Shown here piece by piece: positions 1 through 11,064 of a stretch of 64,000 nucleotides of DNA. The DNA is from Notamacropus eugenii (lineage: Eukaryota; Chordata; Mammalia; Diprotodontia; Macropodidae). The notes below the pieces were generated by a model. That model was not told where the DNA came from. It saw only the letters and a program-made list of their open reading frames with translations, and ran no database searches. The position numbers were made by a program, and so were the translations under genes. Location: NCBI RefSeq assembly GCF_028372415.1, contig NC_092874.1, forward strand, positions 335,810,651 through 335,874,650, given 5' to 3'. The stretch's first letter is position 1. Each line of letters begins with the position of its first letter.

Positions 1-182
1 CCAATGGAACAAATGGAATGGTTGGATTTTGTTCCCTAGTCCTGTATCTTATCTATGGTGTTTTGAGTTTTCACAAATCTGTCATGGCCAGAATAGAATG
101 TGTGTGGTTTAAAGGCCCTCTTTTGGTCCTGGTCTAATACTGGAGTGCACAATCTGACTTTATTCCTTTTTCCTCTCTGTAG

Positions 183-1249
183 AACCAGAACCAGAACCAC
201 CCAGAGACCCTGTGGCCGTGACTGTGTCCAAACTCAGCCCCAGTCCCCCAACGCCATTATGCCTTACGCTGCAGGAGAGACTCCTCATGTACTATCAGAA
301 CCGTGTGGTTGTCTCTGAATCTGACATCACCCTGGCCAAACAGCTGGCTGGTGACATTGCCCACGAGTTGCAGAATTTCTTGCGCATTAAATTCCCAGAG
401 CTGCCTTTTGGGGACCTGTGTCCAAGCAGCACCCTGTATGATGGGCTAGAGGCTGTGGCTGCTGACCACACTTGCCTGCTGGTGCCGCTGGTACTTGAGC
501 CCAATCTGTGGAGCTTCATTCCAGGGGAAGACACCATTGCCAATGATCCTTACTACTGGGTGATTCGAAGGACTCAGTTGGAGTACTTTCCCCGAGGGAG
601 TAGCCCCTGGGACCGCTTTGTAGTAGGTGGCTATCTCTCTTCCAATGTCATCCTTGAGGTGCTCCGGAAGGTCCTGGTAGGCTCTGTCAACTGGCCAGCC
701 ATTGGTAGCATGCTGGATTGCCTCATCCGCCCAGGAGTGGTTTCAGAGGAGCTCCTGCTGGAGGTTCAACATGACCAGTTGGAGCTAAGAATCATCATCT
801 TTCCCACTGCAGAGAGTGAGGATAGAGCCCTGCTGGCCAAGCCTCAGGAAGGACCGTTGGAAAACCTTTGGCAGCAAGACTTCTACCAGGTAGAGGTCTC
901 TAAGCTACGTGAGCTGGATGGTGCAGATTCTGGTGCCCGACGCCTCTGTCTCCAGCTCCTGCTTGGCATCTGCAGGCACCATCCCTCACTGAACAGGCTG
1001 AGCGTAAGCCACTTGGCACAGGTCATTCTCCACCTCAGTGAGACAGTGACCGACTGGGCTGTGGATTCCTTAGCAGACCGGTTCCAACAGGTGATCATGG
1101 AGCTGATTGGCTACCTGGAGGAGGGGTTTTTCCCCTGCTTTTTTAATCAGCACATCAATCTTTTTGGCAGTTTGCATGAAGAGGAGATAGATGACATGGG
1201 CTTTGCTCTATATAATGCCGTAATAGCACCAGAGCTCTTGTTATCATAG
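183..1249 (+). CDS. MIEF2: MIEF2 (MiD49), last coding exon; 5' part outside window
   Basis: Outer-mitochondrial-membrane receptor that recruits the fission GTPase DRP1. Seen: a pyrimidine-rich acceptor ending in AG at 181-182, then an open frame (first full codon at 185) of 354 residues to a TAG at 1247-1249. The protein starts PEPEPPRDPVAVTV and carries LCLTLQERLL, LYDGLEAVAADH, LVPLVLEP, RRTQLEYFPRGSSPWDRF, GGYLSS, SVNWPAIGS, SEELLLEVQH and a C-terminal EEEIDDMGFALY. This matches the Mab21/nucleotidyltransferase-like cytosolic domain as I recall it from human MIEF2 (about 454 aa). The paralogue MIEF1 also has PRGSS-WDR and NWPAIGS, but RRTQLE, SSPWDRF and SEELLLEVQH fit MIEF2 better, as does synteny with TOP3A. 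The N-terminal membrane anchor is encoded upstream and not seen. No internal stop or frameshift. Confidence 0.95.
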
Positions 1250-2500
1250 ACAGAAAGGATTAATGAAATGTGATCTTGGAAGATTTTTTTAAATGTATAG
1301 CTCCTTCAGCTCTGGAAGTCTAAGGGGACAGGTAAAGAGTTTTTCCTCTTACTTTCTAGCCAGCACAAGGTAGCCATTTTGGAGAAATAAAAAGAGGGTA
1401 CATTTCTTAAGCACACTGAGTTGGCAGCTGAATTGGGCATAGATTGGTTCAAACTTAGGGTTCTATGTCTCTGAGCTCACTCAGGTGTTACCAGAACCCA
1501 AGAGCCTCACAGGGAGCCGTCAGCCAAACCCAGGTGAAGGTGACCAGGCCGCTGCCTCGCTTCACTTGGTCCTTCTCCCTTGGGACAGACAAAGCCCTGA
1601 GCCTTGGACAGAGACTGAACAGCCTCTCTGTCTTAGGTGGCAGGCAAGAGCCATAGGACAGAAGATTCCCTTCCTCCATATTGTGAAATCAAATCCATAC
1701 TTAGCCCCTTGGGACTGAAAGACAAGGGTCTCTGGGTTGGCCACAAAATGCATTATGTCATCAGCACTGAAGTGATCATACGTAAATTCCTGAAGAGTGA
1801 TGGGAGGGGAAGGAAATTAGACCTTTTTTTAACCCAGGAGAAAGTTATTTATTTGTTCCAATTATTACAGTGATTGAAGTTCCAAACTTTCTGGGGATGG
1901 TAAAGACGAGTATAGTTTGCCCAAGGGGCAAGGAGTTCAAAGTATTCTACGGCTCTCTGAAGGAAGTAAACGGTGCTTTAAAGGCACTGGCCAGCTTTTA
2001 CCTACAGGCCATTCAGCCAGATTCTCTTGCATGCTTTGGTGTGCTGGAGATCTCATTTTCCTTCAGATAGCACTTTCTCCAGTGGGATTTGTGTACTGAG
2101 ATGGCCCCAAACCAAGAGCTGAAGTCCTTGATGCTGTGTGTCTTGCCTTTGAGAAAGAAATGTTTTCTAGTGGCTGCTATTAAATTAATTTGGGTTCTTA
2201 AGAGCATTATACAGAAATGAAGTTTTCAAAGAGGCCTTGTTTTCAAAACCAGGTGATTTGTGTGCCAAAATGTATTATTCACGGTTAACACATGACTCCT
2301 TTCAGTTGGTTAAAGTTGGTATTTGGTTATCAGAGGGGGAAGTTTTTTTTCTCTGAGTACTGAAATACTTGTCATTTGAATGTGTCTTTGGTCTCCCCTA
2401 CTGCTGGAAGAAGTCGATTTCTCAAAGAATGTGATGGAGAATAAAGGAGAGAAATAATCTCAGTTGTATAGAAGTGAATTGTTTTCCCACACAAGCGTTT
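1250..2500 (+). other. MIEF2: MIEF2 3'UTR (end uncertain)
   Basis: Non-coding sequence after the MIEF2 stop. AATAAA hexamers lie at 1386-1391 and 2440-2445, so a short (about 160 nt) and a longer (about 1.2 kb) 3'UTR are both possible. I cannot tell which is used. Small open frames in 1465-2100 look like chance. Confidence 0.45.
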
Positions 2501-2914
2501 ATGAAGTTGCAAAGTTATTGCTGTTCAGACTGTCCAGCAGAACGAAAAAGCAATTTGCCTTACTTTTCCAGATGAAGAAAGAGATTTGGACAAGGTGGTC
2601 TCTAAGGTCCATTTCAGCTTTGATTTCCTCTGATCTAGGCTGGATGAAAGATACAGTCCATTATATATGCCGTACCAAACATTGTTCTGTCTTGGAAGGA
2701 CCTACCAGAATACAATTCTGTGAGCATTGTGAATCCAGGGTCAGTCACCTTCGTGGCAAAATGAGACACTGGATTAGGCAAGGATAAAAAATCATTTTAC
2801 AGATAGGAAAGCGACTTCATAAAGCAATTGTGTCTGGTATTTCAGTGGCAAGGGTGGAGATTAGAGGTTAACTTCTACTGTTGCAGATAACTGGACAGAG
2901 CATTATTATTCAGT

Positions 2915-3130
2915 GTTCAGTAACTAGCATTTCTATAGCACCTATTACGTGCCAGGGACCATACTAAGTGCTTTACAGATATCTCATGTGATCTTCACAG
3001 TAACTCTGGGAGGTGGGTGCTATTATCCCCATTCTACAGTTAAGGAAACTGAGGCAAATAGGTCAAGTGACTTGCCCAAGGTTACACAGCTAATGTGTGG
3101 GAGGCCCCATTAAGATTGAACCATTTAAAA
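2915..3130 (-). repeat. MIR/THER1-type tRNA-derived CORE-SINE
   Basis: The plus strand reads 'ctattacgtgccagg', 'aagtgctttacagat', 'ctcatgtgatcttcac', 'ccccattctacag', 'aaactgaggcaaat', 'gacttgcccaaggtt'. This is the complement of the CORE-SINE body and L2-like tail. It is diverged and lacks the tRNA head, so it is old and truncated. Confidence 0.75.
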
Positions 3131-3764
3131 AAAGAATAGATCAGGCCTGATCATCAAAGTTCTTGTGCCTTTCTTTTCAACTTTAACCTTGTTGAAATAA
3201 GGTGAAATTTAATTGTCATAGAGTATCGTGTGCTTTTTACTGCTTGATTTGGATGTACACTGTCATGCTTGCCTCAGGGTTCACACCAGGGGATCACTTC
3301 ATAGGTGATGTAGGTCCTGTTACAAAAAGATCCTCATAATTAATTCCTGAACTCCAGTATACACTTCTCAAACATAGATTTGCTCTGTAGCAAATAATAG
3401 TAAGACAAGGTTCTGGTCTTATCTATGGCTTTCCTCTGGCAGTCTTCACCTGAGGCTTCATTCAAGGATCTGTAATTTCACTGTGACACTTTCTCATCTT
3501 TGCACATTACAGTTTTGCCAAATGCCTTAAGTAGATAAGTCTTTGTGGGTTGCTGTGGCTAAAGAAAAAACCACTAGGCTGGCAACGTGGTGCTGAACTT
3601 CTGTCCACATTGACACAATTGAGAACTGATTAGAAGCATTTCCAGATTGGGGAGTCAGGAGCTTCATTCTTTAGCACACAGTATGGCAGCTCTACTGACT
3701 ATAATGGTTGGTGTTTTCCTTGAGCATTTGAAACTCACTATTCTTTTCAACATAATTTTTCTTT

Positions 3765-3965
3765 TTTTTTTTTTATGGATTGGGTTTGTGATTTATTTTT
3801 TTTAATTCTTAAATTATTTTATTTTTTTAGTGTTCTACAATCACTTCCACGTTCTTAGATTTTTTCCCCTCCCTCCCCACTTCCTCCCTGAGACAGTGTT
3901 CAATCTTACATAGGTTCTACACATACGTTCCTATTAAATATATTTTCACTTTAGTCATTCAGCAT
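3765..3965 (-). repeat. L1 3'-end fragment
   Basis: T-rich start, then 'agtgttctacaatcactt', 'gattttttcccctccctcc', 'gttctacacatacgttcct', 'atattttcacttt'. The same word order occurs in the minus-oriented L1 piece at 35150-35690, so this is the antisense of a marsupial L1 3' region. Confidence 0.65.
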
Positions 3966-3979
3966 AATTTTTCTGAAGC

Positions 3980-4225
3980 CTGATTTGAGGCAGTGAGGTA
4001 GCATAGTGCTTCTTAATCTTAAGAAGACCCAAATTTGAATCCTTTACAGGGGCCTCAAGGCTGCAGATTCCCCATCTCTGCAGGCCTTTCTTGGTTCCAG
4101 TTTCCTTATCAGCAAAACGAGGACAGTTATAGCACATGTATCATAGACTTGTGAAAACCAAATGAGATTTTATTGAGGTACATGTTGTAAACCTTAAAGC
4201 ACTCCATAAATGCTAGCTTCTAATT
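3980..4225 (+). repeat. MIR/THER1-like SINE
   Basis: A tRNA-like head, 'gaggcagtgaggtagcatagtg', is followed by 'agtttccttatcagcaaaa', 'aaatgagattttattgagg' and 'aaagcactccataaatgcta'. That is head, CORE-like body and tail in sense order, with many differences from a clean copy. Confidence 0.6.
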
Positions 4226-4379
4226 CTTAGATCTCAGTAAACAAGATAGGGAAGGAGGTATATTTAGCCTAATCATAGTGGAAAGAAGTGATGCCCAGAA
4301 AGGTTAAATGAAATCCAAAAATGCTTCTGATTAGAGAAGGGCTTGAAGTGAACCTGACATTTTCCAACTAGGTCTTTAA

Positions 4380-5065
4380 ATGAACTTTGCTGACTGGTAA
4401 GAAGGAACCAGGGATTCTAAGAAGAAAGAGTCCTTACTTAGAGAGTGACAAGAACGGACCAGGTTGGCTGGACCGAAGAGTGCAGTAAGGGGAGTATAAT
4501 GTATTTATCGGGCGAAGTAGTTTGGAGTCAGGTTGTGAGGGTCAAGCCAAACCTGAGCTTTAGGAGTGGCACTTTTGGCAGCTATGAAGGAGATAGGCTA
4601 GGGAAGAAAGAGGTGAGGCATGGAGGCAATGATCCTAGAGAAGGGATGAAGGTCTGAACCAGGGTAGTAGCTGTGAGTGAAAATAAAGGGGATGGATTTG
4701 AGACACATCGTGGAAGTAGAATCCATGATTTGGCAACTGGAGAAATGGAGTAACAGCAGAGATTTAAGGATGACTCCCAAGTTTGCAAACTTAGGTGACT
4801 AGAGTACTGGTGCCTTCAGCAAAAATAGGTAAGTTTGGAGGAGAGTGCATTTGGAGGGAAAAAGTAGTTGTGTTCACATTTGATATGCTTATGGAATATC
4901 CAGTTCAAAATATCACAAAATATTTGGTGGTATAGTTATGTAAGTCATCTGCAAACAGCTGATAATTAAGCCCATGATGCCACCAAAGGATTATGAGTAT
5001 AGACAGAGGAGAGTCCAGGACAGAGTCTTAGACTACACCCACAATAAGAGAAAGGTATTGTACCT
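4380..5065 (-). repeat. CR1-clade LINE (L2/L3-type) fragment
   Basis: The words 'cagggattctaagaag', 'ttggctggaccgaagagtgc', 'aaggggagtataatgta', 'ggatgactcccaagtttgc' and 'ggaatatccagttcaaaat' recur in the same order in other minus-oriented copies here (21190-22250, 12790-13520). Their complement gives the proline- and serine-rich reverse-transcriptase region of L2/L3-type LINEs. Old, about 20-30% diverged by eye. Confidence 0.6.
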
Positions 5066-5686
5066 CAGTATGTAGATGTGGAAGTATTTGACTTGTCCTA
5101 CATGTCATCAGAGGGCAGAACAAGGAGAAGCAGGTGGAAGTTATAGGATAAATTTAGGGTCCTTTAGTGCAAGGGGAAGAACTATTACAGCTATTCAAAA
5201 GTGGAATGGGCTTGAGGTAGTGGCTTACTCTTTTTCCACGGTACCTGCTCTGGTCATTTGTGGGTAGGCCAAATTTGTGATCATGGATTGGGAAGACCTC
5301 TCATTTGAGGTCTTCAGGTAAAAATTATTTATTGGGGATATTGCAAAAATTATTTTGGAATATATTTTGGTATAAATTGGACTAGATTCTAAAGTCCCCT
5401 CCCACTTAGATTCTGTTTGTCAGATGCCCTATTTCTAAAAAGCCTATACACAGTTCTCATTTATTCCTCAGCCAGTATACACTTTAAGTTCATATGGGCT
5501 CAGGGAATAAAAACTAGTTTTAATCTAAGATAAACAGAAATGCAAGGTGTCAGTATAAAGTAATACAGCCAGTTTATGGGCCATGTACACAAATGCATCT
5601 AGTCACACCTCACTTTAGATCTAAACTAGCATTAACTTACAGGATCACCCACCTTATTCACCAGATTTAGCTTACTTTGAATGACT

Positions 5687-5692
5687 TCCAGT
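5687..5692. repeat. Left target-site duplication (TCCAGT) of the solo LTR
   Basis: Identical hexamer directly left of the LTR tip TGTT; its partner is at 6304-6309. Confidence 0.85.
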
Positions 5693-6303
5693 TGTTAGGG
5701 GTGTAAGCTCAGTTTTCACATGGACAGTCTCGGGCAGGTAAAGGTGAGGACTTCTAAACCTCAGAGTTCTCATGAGGCCCCCCAGGGAACAGCTGGGAAT
5801 TGAGGCGTGAAACACGGGCTATCTTGTGCATTTCCACCTCTTCTCAGTGGGAAACTTGCTGGGGAGAGCATCCCACCCTTGAGATTGGCCTGTGGTCTGA
5901 GCACACCCGTTGTTGACTAGCTAAGGGCTGAGAGCAGGCACGGTATTCACGTGCAAACTATGCGGCGGGAGAGCTTAAGTAGGGACAAGAAAGCCTGAAG
6001 GCTCTCTTCTGGATGCGGAGTCCCCTCCGGGGGCTCTTCGCGCTGAGGGGCCCTTGGAGGGAAGAGGGTCCCCCCCCCCTTCTGCTCCCATCCTCTTGAT
6101 GTATGATCCTTGCCCCTTGGGAGGAGGAGGATTCCTCTCTCCTGAGGAAGAATTCACCCTGCACATGTAACCAAGACCCTGAATAAAGCCTAACCCTTGT
6201 TCGACTCTGGAAAGTCTCTTCTCTCAATACGTTTATCCAGTTGGCTACCGAAGACCAGTGAAAAGGTAAGACTTGGGTAGTCCATCGGCCTCTAGGCCAA
6301 ACA
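5693..6303 (+). mobile_element. Solo LTR of an endogenous retrovirus, flanked by a 6-bp target-site duplication
   Basis: A 611-bp segment begins TGTTAGGGG and ends GGCCAAACA, so its tips are TGTT and AACA inverted repeats. It is flanked by an identical hexamer TCCAGT at 5687-5692 and 6304-6309. Inside are a TATA-like 'cttaagtagg' (about 5975), a polyadenylation signal AATAAA near 6182 and GC-rich U3/R sequence. No internal retroviral sequence flanks it, so it is a solo LTR. A 6-bp duplication is typical of betaretrovirus-like (class II) insertions. The perfect duplication and sharp ends suggest it is younger than the surrounding SINEs and LINEs. The family name was not determined. Confidence 0.88.
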
Positions 6304-6309
6304 TCCAGT
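6304..6309. repeat. Right target-site duplication (TCCAGT) of the solo LTR
   Basis: Identical hexamer directly right of the LTR tip AACA; its partner is at 5687-5692. Confidence 0.85.
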
Positions 6310-6424
6310 TATTTCCAAAAACCAAAATCACACAAGATGAATTTTTGTGAAAGCTGAAGAGTTTTAAAGAATGCTCGAGATTCTAAAGCCAGTTAAGAAA
6401 CAGGAGTGTCACACACATTTTAAA

Positions 6425-6592
6425 CAATGGTTGGTTGGTTGGTCGTCCTTTGGCTTTGAAGAGGACCAAGATGACATCACCATTGTTCGTCCGACTGTGG
6501 CTGATCAGACCAATAGGAGCTTGGAATGCTCTACCACAGGTTGGACACATAGAGTCCGTATGAATATTTGAAGTGGATATACAATGGTAGCC
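6425..6592 (+). repeat. Interspersed repeat of unassigned family
   Basis: 'gtcgtcctttggctttgaag', 'aggaccaagatgacatcacc', 'gtggctgatcagaccaatag' and 'cttggaatgctctaccacag' look like a dispersed repeat consensus. The opening resembles the 'gtccttcattctcgaagagg' head of the SINEs at 34400 and 40570. I cannot name the family. Confidence 0.5.
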
Positions 6593-6599
6593 TTAGTGA

Positions 6600-9165
6600 G
6601 ATGAGGATAGAGTAGAGTACAGCTCTGCCTGCACCACACCAACAAGATCTAAGAGGACTGCTATGAGTCATTTCTCCAGCCCAAATTTGGCCTGCAGAAA
6701 ATTGACCAGAAATTGTACAACATGGGCGGGTTGGCTCTGAAGCAGGCTCAGGAATGCGGACCAGGGCTGGGCTGGCAGCTCTATTGCTTTAGTGCTGGAT
6801 CCAAGGCTGCCCAGAGTCTAGTGACTATGTATTTAATGGAGTGTCTACGGAACCAGGAGTCAGCCTACACCTCTGCTGTAGGGCTGTAGGACCAGGGGTC
6901 AGTCGTGTGCTTTGCAGCTAGTCTTGTAGTTAGCTGACCGGATCTCTACCCAGGGCAAGTGTGCAGCTGTGTGGCCTAGACACAAATCATGGTCTGGAGC
7001 CTACAAGGCTCAGTCCAGGCTACACCCTACCTTTGACCACTTGGAGCTTGCAGGTTAGTAGCTACCTGGCCTGAACTACCCTTATGATCTCTGAAAAAAT
7101 ACAGTACTCAATACTTGGAGAAGGGAAATGGTAGGACCCCAGATAATATAAACTATAAATGCTCCCTAGAAGTATACAGAACCTGGCCCTAATACAGAGT
7201 ACCAATGGAAGAAGTAATGCTGGAAGAATGGGTAAAAAGACTCACAAGCCAGAGATGCCCAAGTCACAGATCTAGAAGACGTTAATTCTAAAACATCTAC
7301 AAGCAAAGTTTGGGAAAAAAAAAACCACAACTTGGCCACAACTCAACTAGAATTTCTAGAAGAAATGAAATAAAAATTTTTAGAATTAAAAAAAATGGAA
7401 TTAAAAAATGCTAGCTCAGTAGCTAGGTGTTAGAATGGATAGAGTACTAGACCTGGAGTCAGGAAGATCTGACTTCACATCTTGCCTCAGACAGTAGCTG
7501 TGTGACCTTGGGTAAGGCAAACTGCCTCAGTTTCCTCATCTGTAAAATGAGGCAGAGAAGGAAATGGCAAACCCCACTAGTATCTCTGCCAAGAAAACCA
7601 CAGATGGGGTAAGAACAGCTGAACACAACTGATAAACTTGGCAAAGCAGACAGGGCAGGTAGGTGGCACAGTGGGTAGAGTTTGGGGAGAAGATTTAGAA
7701 GAATTAACAGTTTACTTTGTACAAGAGGTACAAATCCTTAATTATGGAACAGACTTCTTAAAAATTAGAATGGACAAAACAAGTTAGTGACTCCAAGAGA
7801 AAAAAAGTCAGAAAACTTTTTTTAAATGGAAGAAAATGTAAGGTATCTCATATCGAAAACTTCTGATCTGATCATGAGGGAATTTAAGAATCATTGAATT
7901 ACCTGAAATTCAGAACCAAAAAAGAGCCTGGATATCATTTCCAGAAATCATGAAAGACAACTGCCTAGACATAATAGAACAGGAGGACAAAGTAAAAAAA
8001 AAAAAGTAACGCCAAAATGGAAACTCCCAGGAACGTCATAGCCAAAATTTGGAGCTTCTAAGTCAAAAAATACCACAAGTAGCCAGAAAGTGTTCAAAGA
8101 CCAAGAAGCCATAGTCAGTCACACAAGATTTAGTATTAAGATTTACTCTAAAGGAGTAGAGAGCTTGAATTATGATATTCCAAAAAACAAAGGACATACA
8201 TTTTTTAAAATATCCAGGAAAACTAAGTATAATCCTCCAGAGGGAAAAAAAGACTTAAAATTTTCAAGCATTTTCTGAAGAAAATACCAGAGATGAATAG
8301 GAACTCTGGAGTAAACATAAGTGAGCCAGTGGAAGGAACTATGCAAAGAAGTAAGTATTTTCCTTCTGATAAGGAGACATGATACAGATGTCCCTTTAGC
8401 ATGTTAAATGTTGTCTGGGTCATAGAAGTTAAGACAGAGGGTCTAGGAATGGTTGGAAAAAGGAAAGAAAGGGGGAAGCAGGGGGAGGGATTCATTCTAC
8501 ATGATCAACATGCACAAATAGAAAACTACAAATAAGGAAGAAGGTATGAGGGAAGCAGGTGTTACGTGCACTTCAGTTTCATCTGAACAGGTCAGAGATG
8601 GGTAGGACACATAAGAGTTTGGTATAGAAATAGATTCAATTAAAAAAAGGAAATATGTAATGGGGATGAGAATAGATTGAGGAAATGATTAGTTATAAGC
8701 AAAATAAACTAAGCTCAGGGTAGAGTATGAAGAGGGATTTAAAACAAAAGTTAAGAATTAGGAGTCTGGGTGAAGAGAAGAGAAGCAGGGGTCTGGAAGT
8801 TAATTGCACAGAACAGTGGTGCTGAATTTATTTCTTCTCACCACCTGCTTCTCTCTTTAAAGGAGGTAGGGAGGAAAGAGATGAAAAAGCATAAGAGAAT
8901 AACATGGAGGAAAATCTATGTATAAAAGACAAGTATGAACGTGAATGGGATGAAGTCACCCATAAAATGGGTAGTAGTGGATTAAGAAGCAGAATCCAGC
9001 AAAATGTGGTTTAAAAGAAACACCCGAAACAGATTCTCAGTTAAAAGTTAAGGCACAGTTAAAATCTATCATGCTTCAGTTGAGTTTACAAAAAGCAGAG
9101 GTACCTATCATGATCTCAGATGAAGCAATTGGCAAAATTAGACTTCATTTAAAGAAATGAAAATG
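6600..9165 (+). mobile_element. L1 retrotransposon, 5' part: probable 5'UTR, ORF1 and start of ORF2; 3' part missing
   Basis: 6600-7300 is GC-richer 5'UTR-like sequence. 7700-8290 reads as a decayed ORF1, with 'aaaaagagcctggatatcat', 'gtagccagaaagtg' and 'cacacaagatttag'. 8930-9160 holds the start of the ORF2 endonuclease, with 'gtgaatgggatgaagtcacc' encoding a VNGM-SP-like strand and 'aaaaagcagaggtacctatc' a KKAG/RGVAI-like one. All frames carry several stops and shifts. A SINE sits inside at about 7415-7645. Most L1 copies lose the 5' end; this one kept it and lost the 3' end, probably by later deletion. A HAL1-type element is less likely given the ORF2-like words. Old. Confidence 0.65.
7415..7645 (+). 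repeat. Marsupial MAR1-type SINE nested in the L1
   Basis: 'agctaggtgttagaatggat', 'agagtactagacctggagtc', 'tgtgaccttgggtaaggcaa', 'aatgaggcagagaaggaaat', 'gccaagaaaaccacagatgg' and 'gaacagctgaacacaactga' give the tRNA head, body and RTE-like tail in sense order. A second short head lies at 7656-7680 ('ggcaggtaggtggcacagtg'). Nesting makes it younger than the L1 around it. Confidence 0.85.
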
Positions 9166-9169
9166 TAGC

Positions 9170-10280
9170 CTCCCAAAGTGACACCAGCCATTTGAATAGG
9201 TGACTTCCAGCATGTTTGCTAAGGAATCATACTGTTGCTGCGAAAAGCATTATGTCCTGCAAAGTATAGTATGAGACTAAAAGTCACTTGTTTTCTGTTG
9301 TCTATGCACTGCTTGCTTCCTTTACTATAAATAACAGTAGAGCTGAGTCAAGCCAAAGTAGGGTCTTTAACTGAACAACTGTTCTAGTCACAGACTTTAC
9401 CCAACGCCCAGCTAGATGTCCCATGCAAAGCTCTGTCCAATCTGGGTCAAAGCAGTAGAAAACAGGTTGTCAAGTTTAATCCATCTCTGCTTCTAAAAAC
9501 CAAACTGCACACTTTCCTGATGGTGAGTTAGCTGCCCTGTGTCATGCACAACCTCTTCCATTTCAGTGCAGAAAAATAATTGCTCTTATTATGACTTACA
9601 AGATTTCTGCCTCAAAACAACACTGTGAATGGAGGAGAGCCCAAGTAATCCCGTCTTGCAGGTGCGGGAACGGCAATTCAGAACCATCAGGTAAATCATA
9701 CTGCAAAGGAATTTGGCAGTGTTCTCTAATTCTAAGGTGCTATAAACTGACTATGATGAAGTGAACTTAGTATTACTACTCGGTGCAAGTAAGGCCGATG
9801 GGGATCTTTTCTGATATGATGTCTGAAAGTCTGATCCAGCCTTTGTGTCTGTGACCTTGACAATACCTGGATCATAAAGTGCCTTTGTTTGTCCTCAAGA
9901 CTAGATGTAGAGCTGACTTTTAGAGACTGGCTGTCCTGTAGCCAGTCAATCTGGGACGCCTTAACACATTAAGTTAGTCCAGAACCTAGTTGAAGAGATT
10001 AGAATGGATGCTCCAAAGCCAAAGGAAAGATTTTAGCAATTCTCTCTGTAACACACAGCAAAGTGTGTGGGAATTAAAAGCAAGCTCTGTCTTTAGTAAT
10101 GAGTAGCATGGAGGTAAGTAGGAAATCAAATTGGGGATACTTCTTAGAAAAATCTTTTCTCTACCACCCAAGAGGCATGCAGGTGGCCCTGATATATCTT
10201 TTCTTCCCCTCTGCACCCATCCTAAAATGAGCTTTCAGATATGAGTCTTGAACATACAGATCAAATTGTACACAATAAAC
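9170..10280. other. Intergenic stretch with no gene seen
   Basis: Mixed-composition DNA with short chance open frames only. Nothing I recognise as coding, RNA gene or named repeat. Confidence 0.6.
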
Positions 10281-10284
10281 TCTA

Positions 10285-10540
10285 TATCTAAGCTTAAGTA
10301 AACATCCTCATTTTACAGATGAAGACCCTGAGAGTCCCCAGAGGTGACATGATTTGCTGGAGTTCACAAAGCCCATAAATGGCTGCTCTATGACTAGAGC
10401 CCACATCTGCACTCCCCATCTGCCTACTTTTCATGAATTCTCCCTCAGTAGGACTTTCCCCTTCTGTAGAGTGAAAATGCTTCCCTGTGGCACCGTGAGA
10501 GTGCAGGGGATAGTGGCCTGTAAACACGGAACTTGGTCCT
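10285..10540. repeat. SINE-like sequence with one copy of an unassigned repeat
   Basis: 10300-10400 has the CORE-SINE antisense words 'cctcattttacagatgaaga' and 'ttcacaaagcccataaatgg'. 10469-10535 reads 'gagtgaaaatgcttccctgt', 'ggcaccgtgagagtgcaggg', 'tggcctgtaaacac' and matches the complement of 12341-12412 closely. Confidence 0.5.
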
Positions 10541-10630
10541 AAGGATGTTTTTTCTAATTACACTGAAGTTATACTGCACTAAATTGTTCAAACTAATTAG
10601 TCCTCAGCAGGGGCTTGGAAGTCTATCAGA

Positions 10631-10666
10631 TTTCACTGAAAATTTTTCACTGAAAATTTTTCACTG
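10631..10666. repeat. 14-bp tandem duplication
   Basis: Unit TTTCACTGAAAATT repeated exactly twice, followed by TTTCACTG. Confidence 0.9.
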
Positions 10667-11064
10667 CAGTGATTTTTAACAGACTCCCTATTAAAAGGAA
10701 ATATGTGAGTTGAAGCTGATTCCAAAACTGGAAAGGCTGAGCTAGGAATTAAGACTGGCCAATCTATAAATTCCTTGTATCTATTTCTTCACCTATATAG
10801 TGAAAAATACCTGTCTTATCTGTATCTCAATGTGATATAAAGATAATTGGGATACTGAACGTGAAAATTAGCTGAAAAAGATAAAAGACCAAACGATGTT
10901 AGGCTTAAGCATTTTCAGTGCTGGGCTGGGGAGGGTTAGCTGTAGTACTATCAAACTGGAACTATGGGTGTTCCATAGGCAGTTCACAAAGCTTGGTCTG
11001 CAGCTGGTGCCACTCCCAAGTACTGCAGCACACATTTACCCAGCAGCACACACACACTGTAGGA

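Larger units (their letters stand above)
2500..5690. other. MIEF2-TOP3A intergenic region, left part: old repeats
   Basis: No gene seen. The stretch is a patchwork of SINE, L1 and CR1-type pieces listed separately. The 107-residue open frame at 2464-2787 has no recognisable domain. 3130-3765 and 5090-5690 show nothing I can assign. Confidence 0.6.

Noticed and set aside
1-182. MIEF2 coding continuing upstream of 183
   Set aside because: The frame upstream has stops and a good acceptor ends at 182, so this is intron.
2464-2787. 107-residue open frame after MIEF2
   Set aside because: No domain, no splice or promoter context, composition like the surrounding intergenic DNA.
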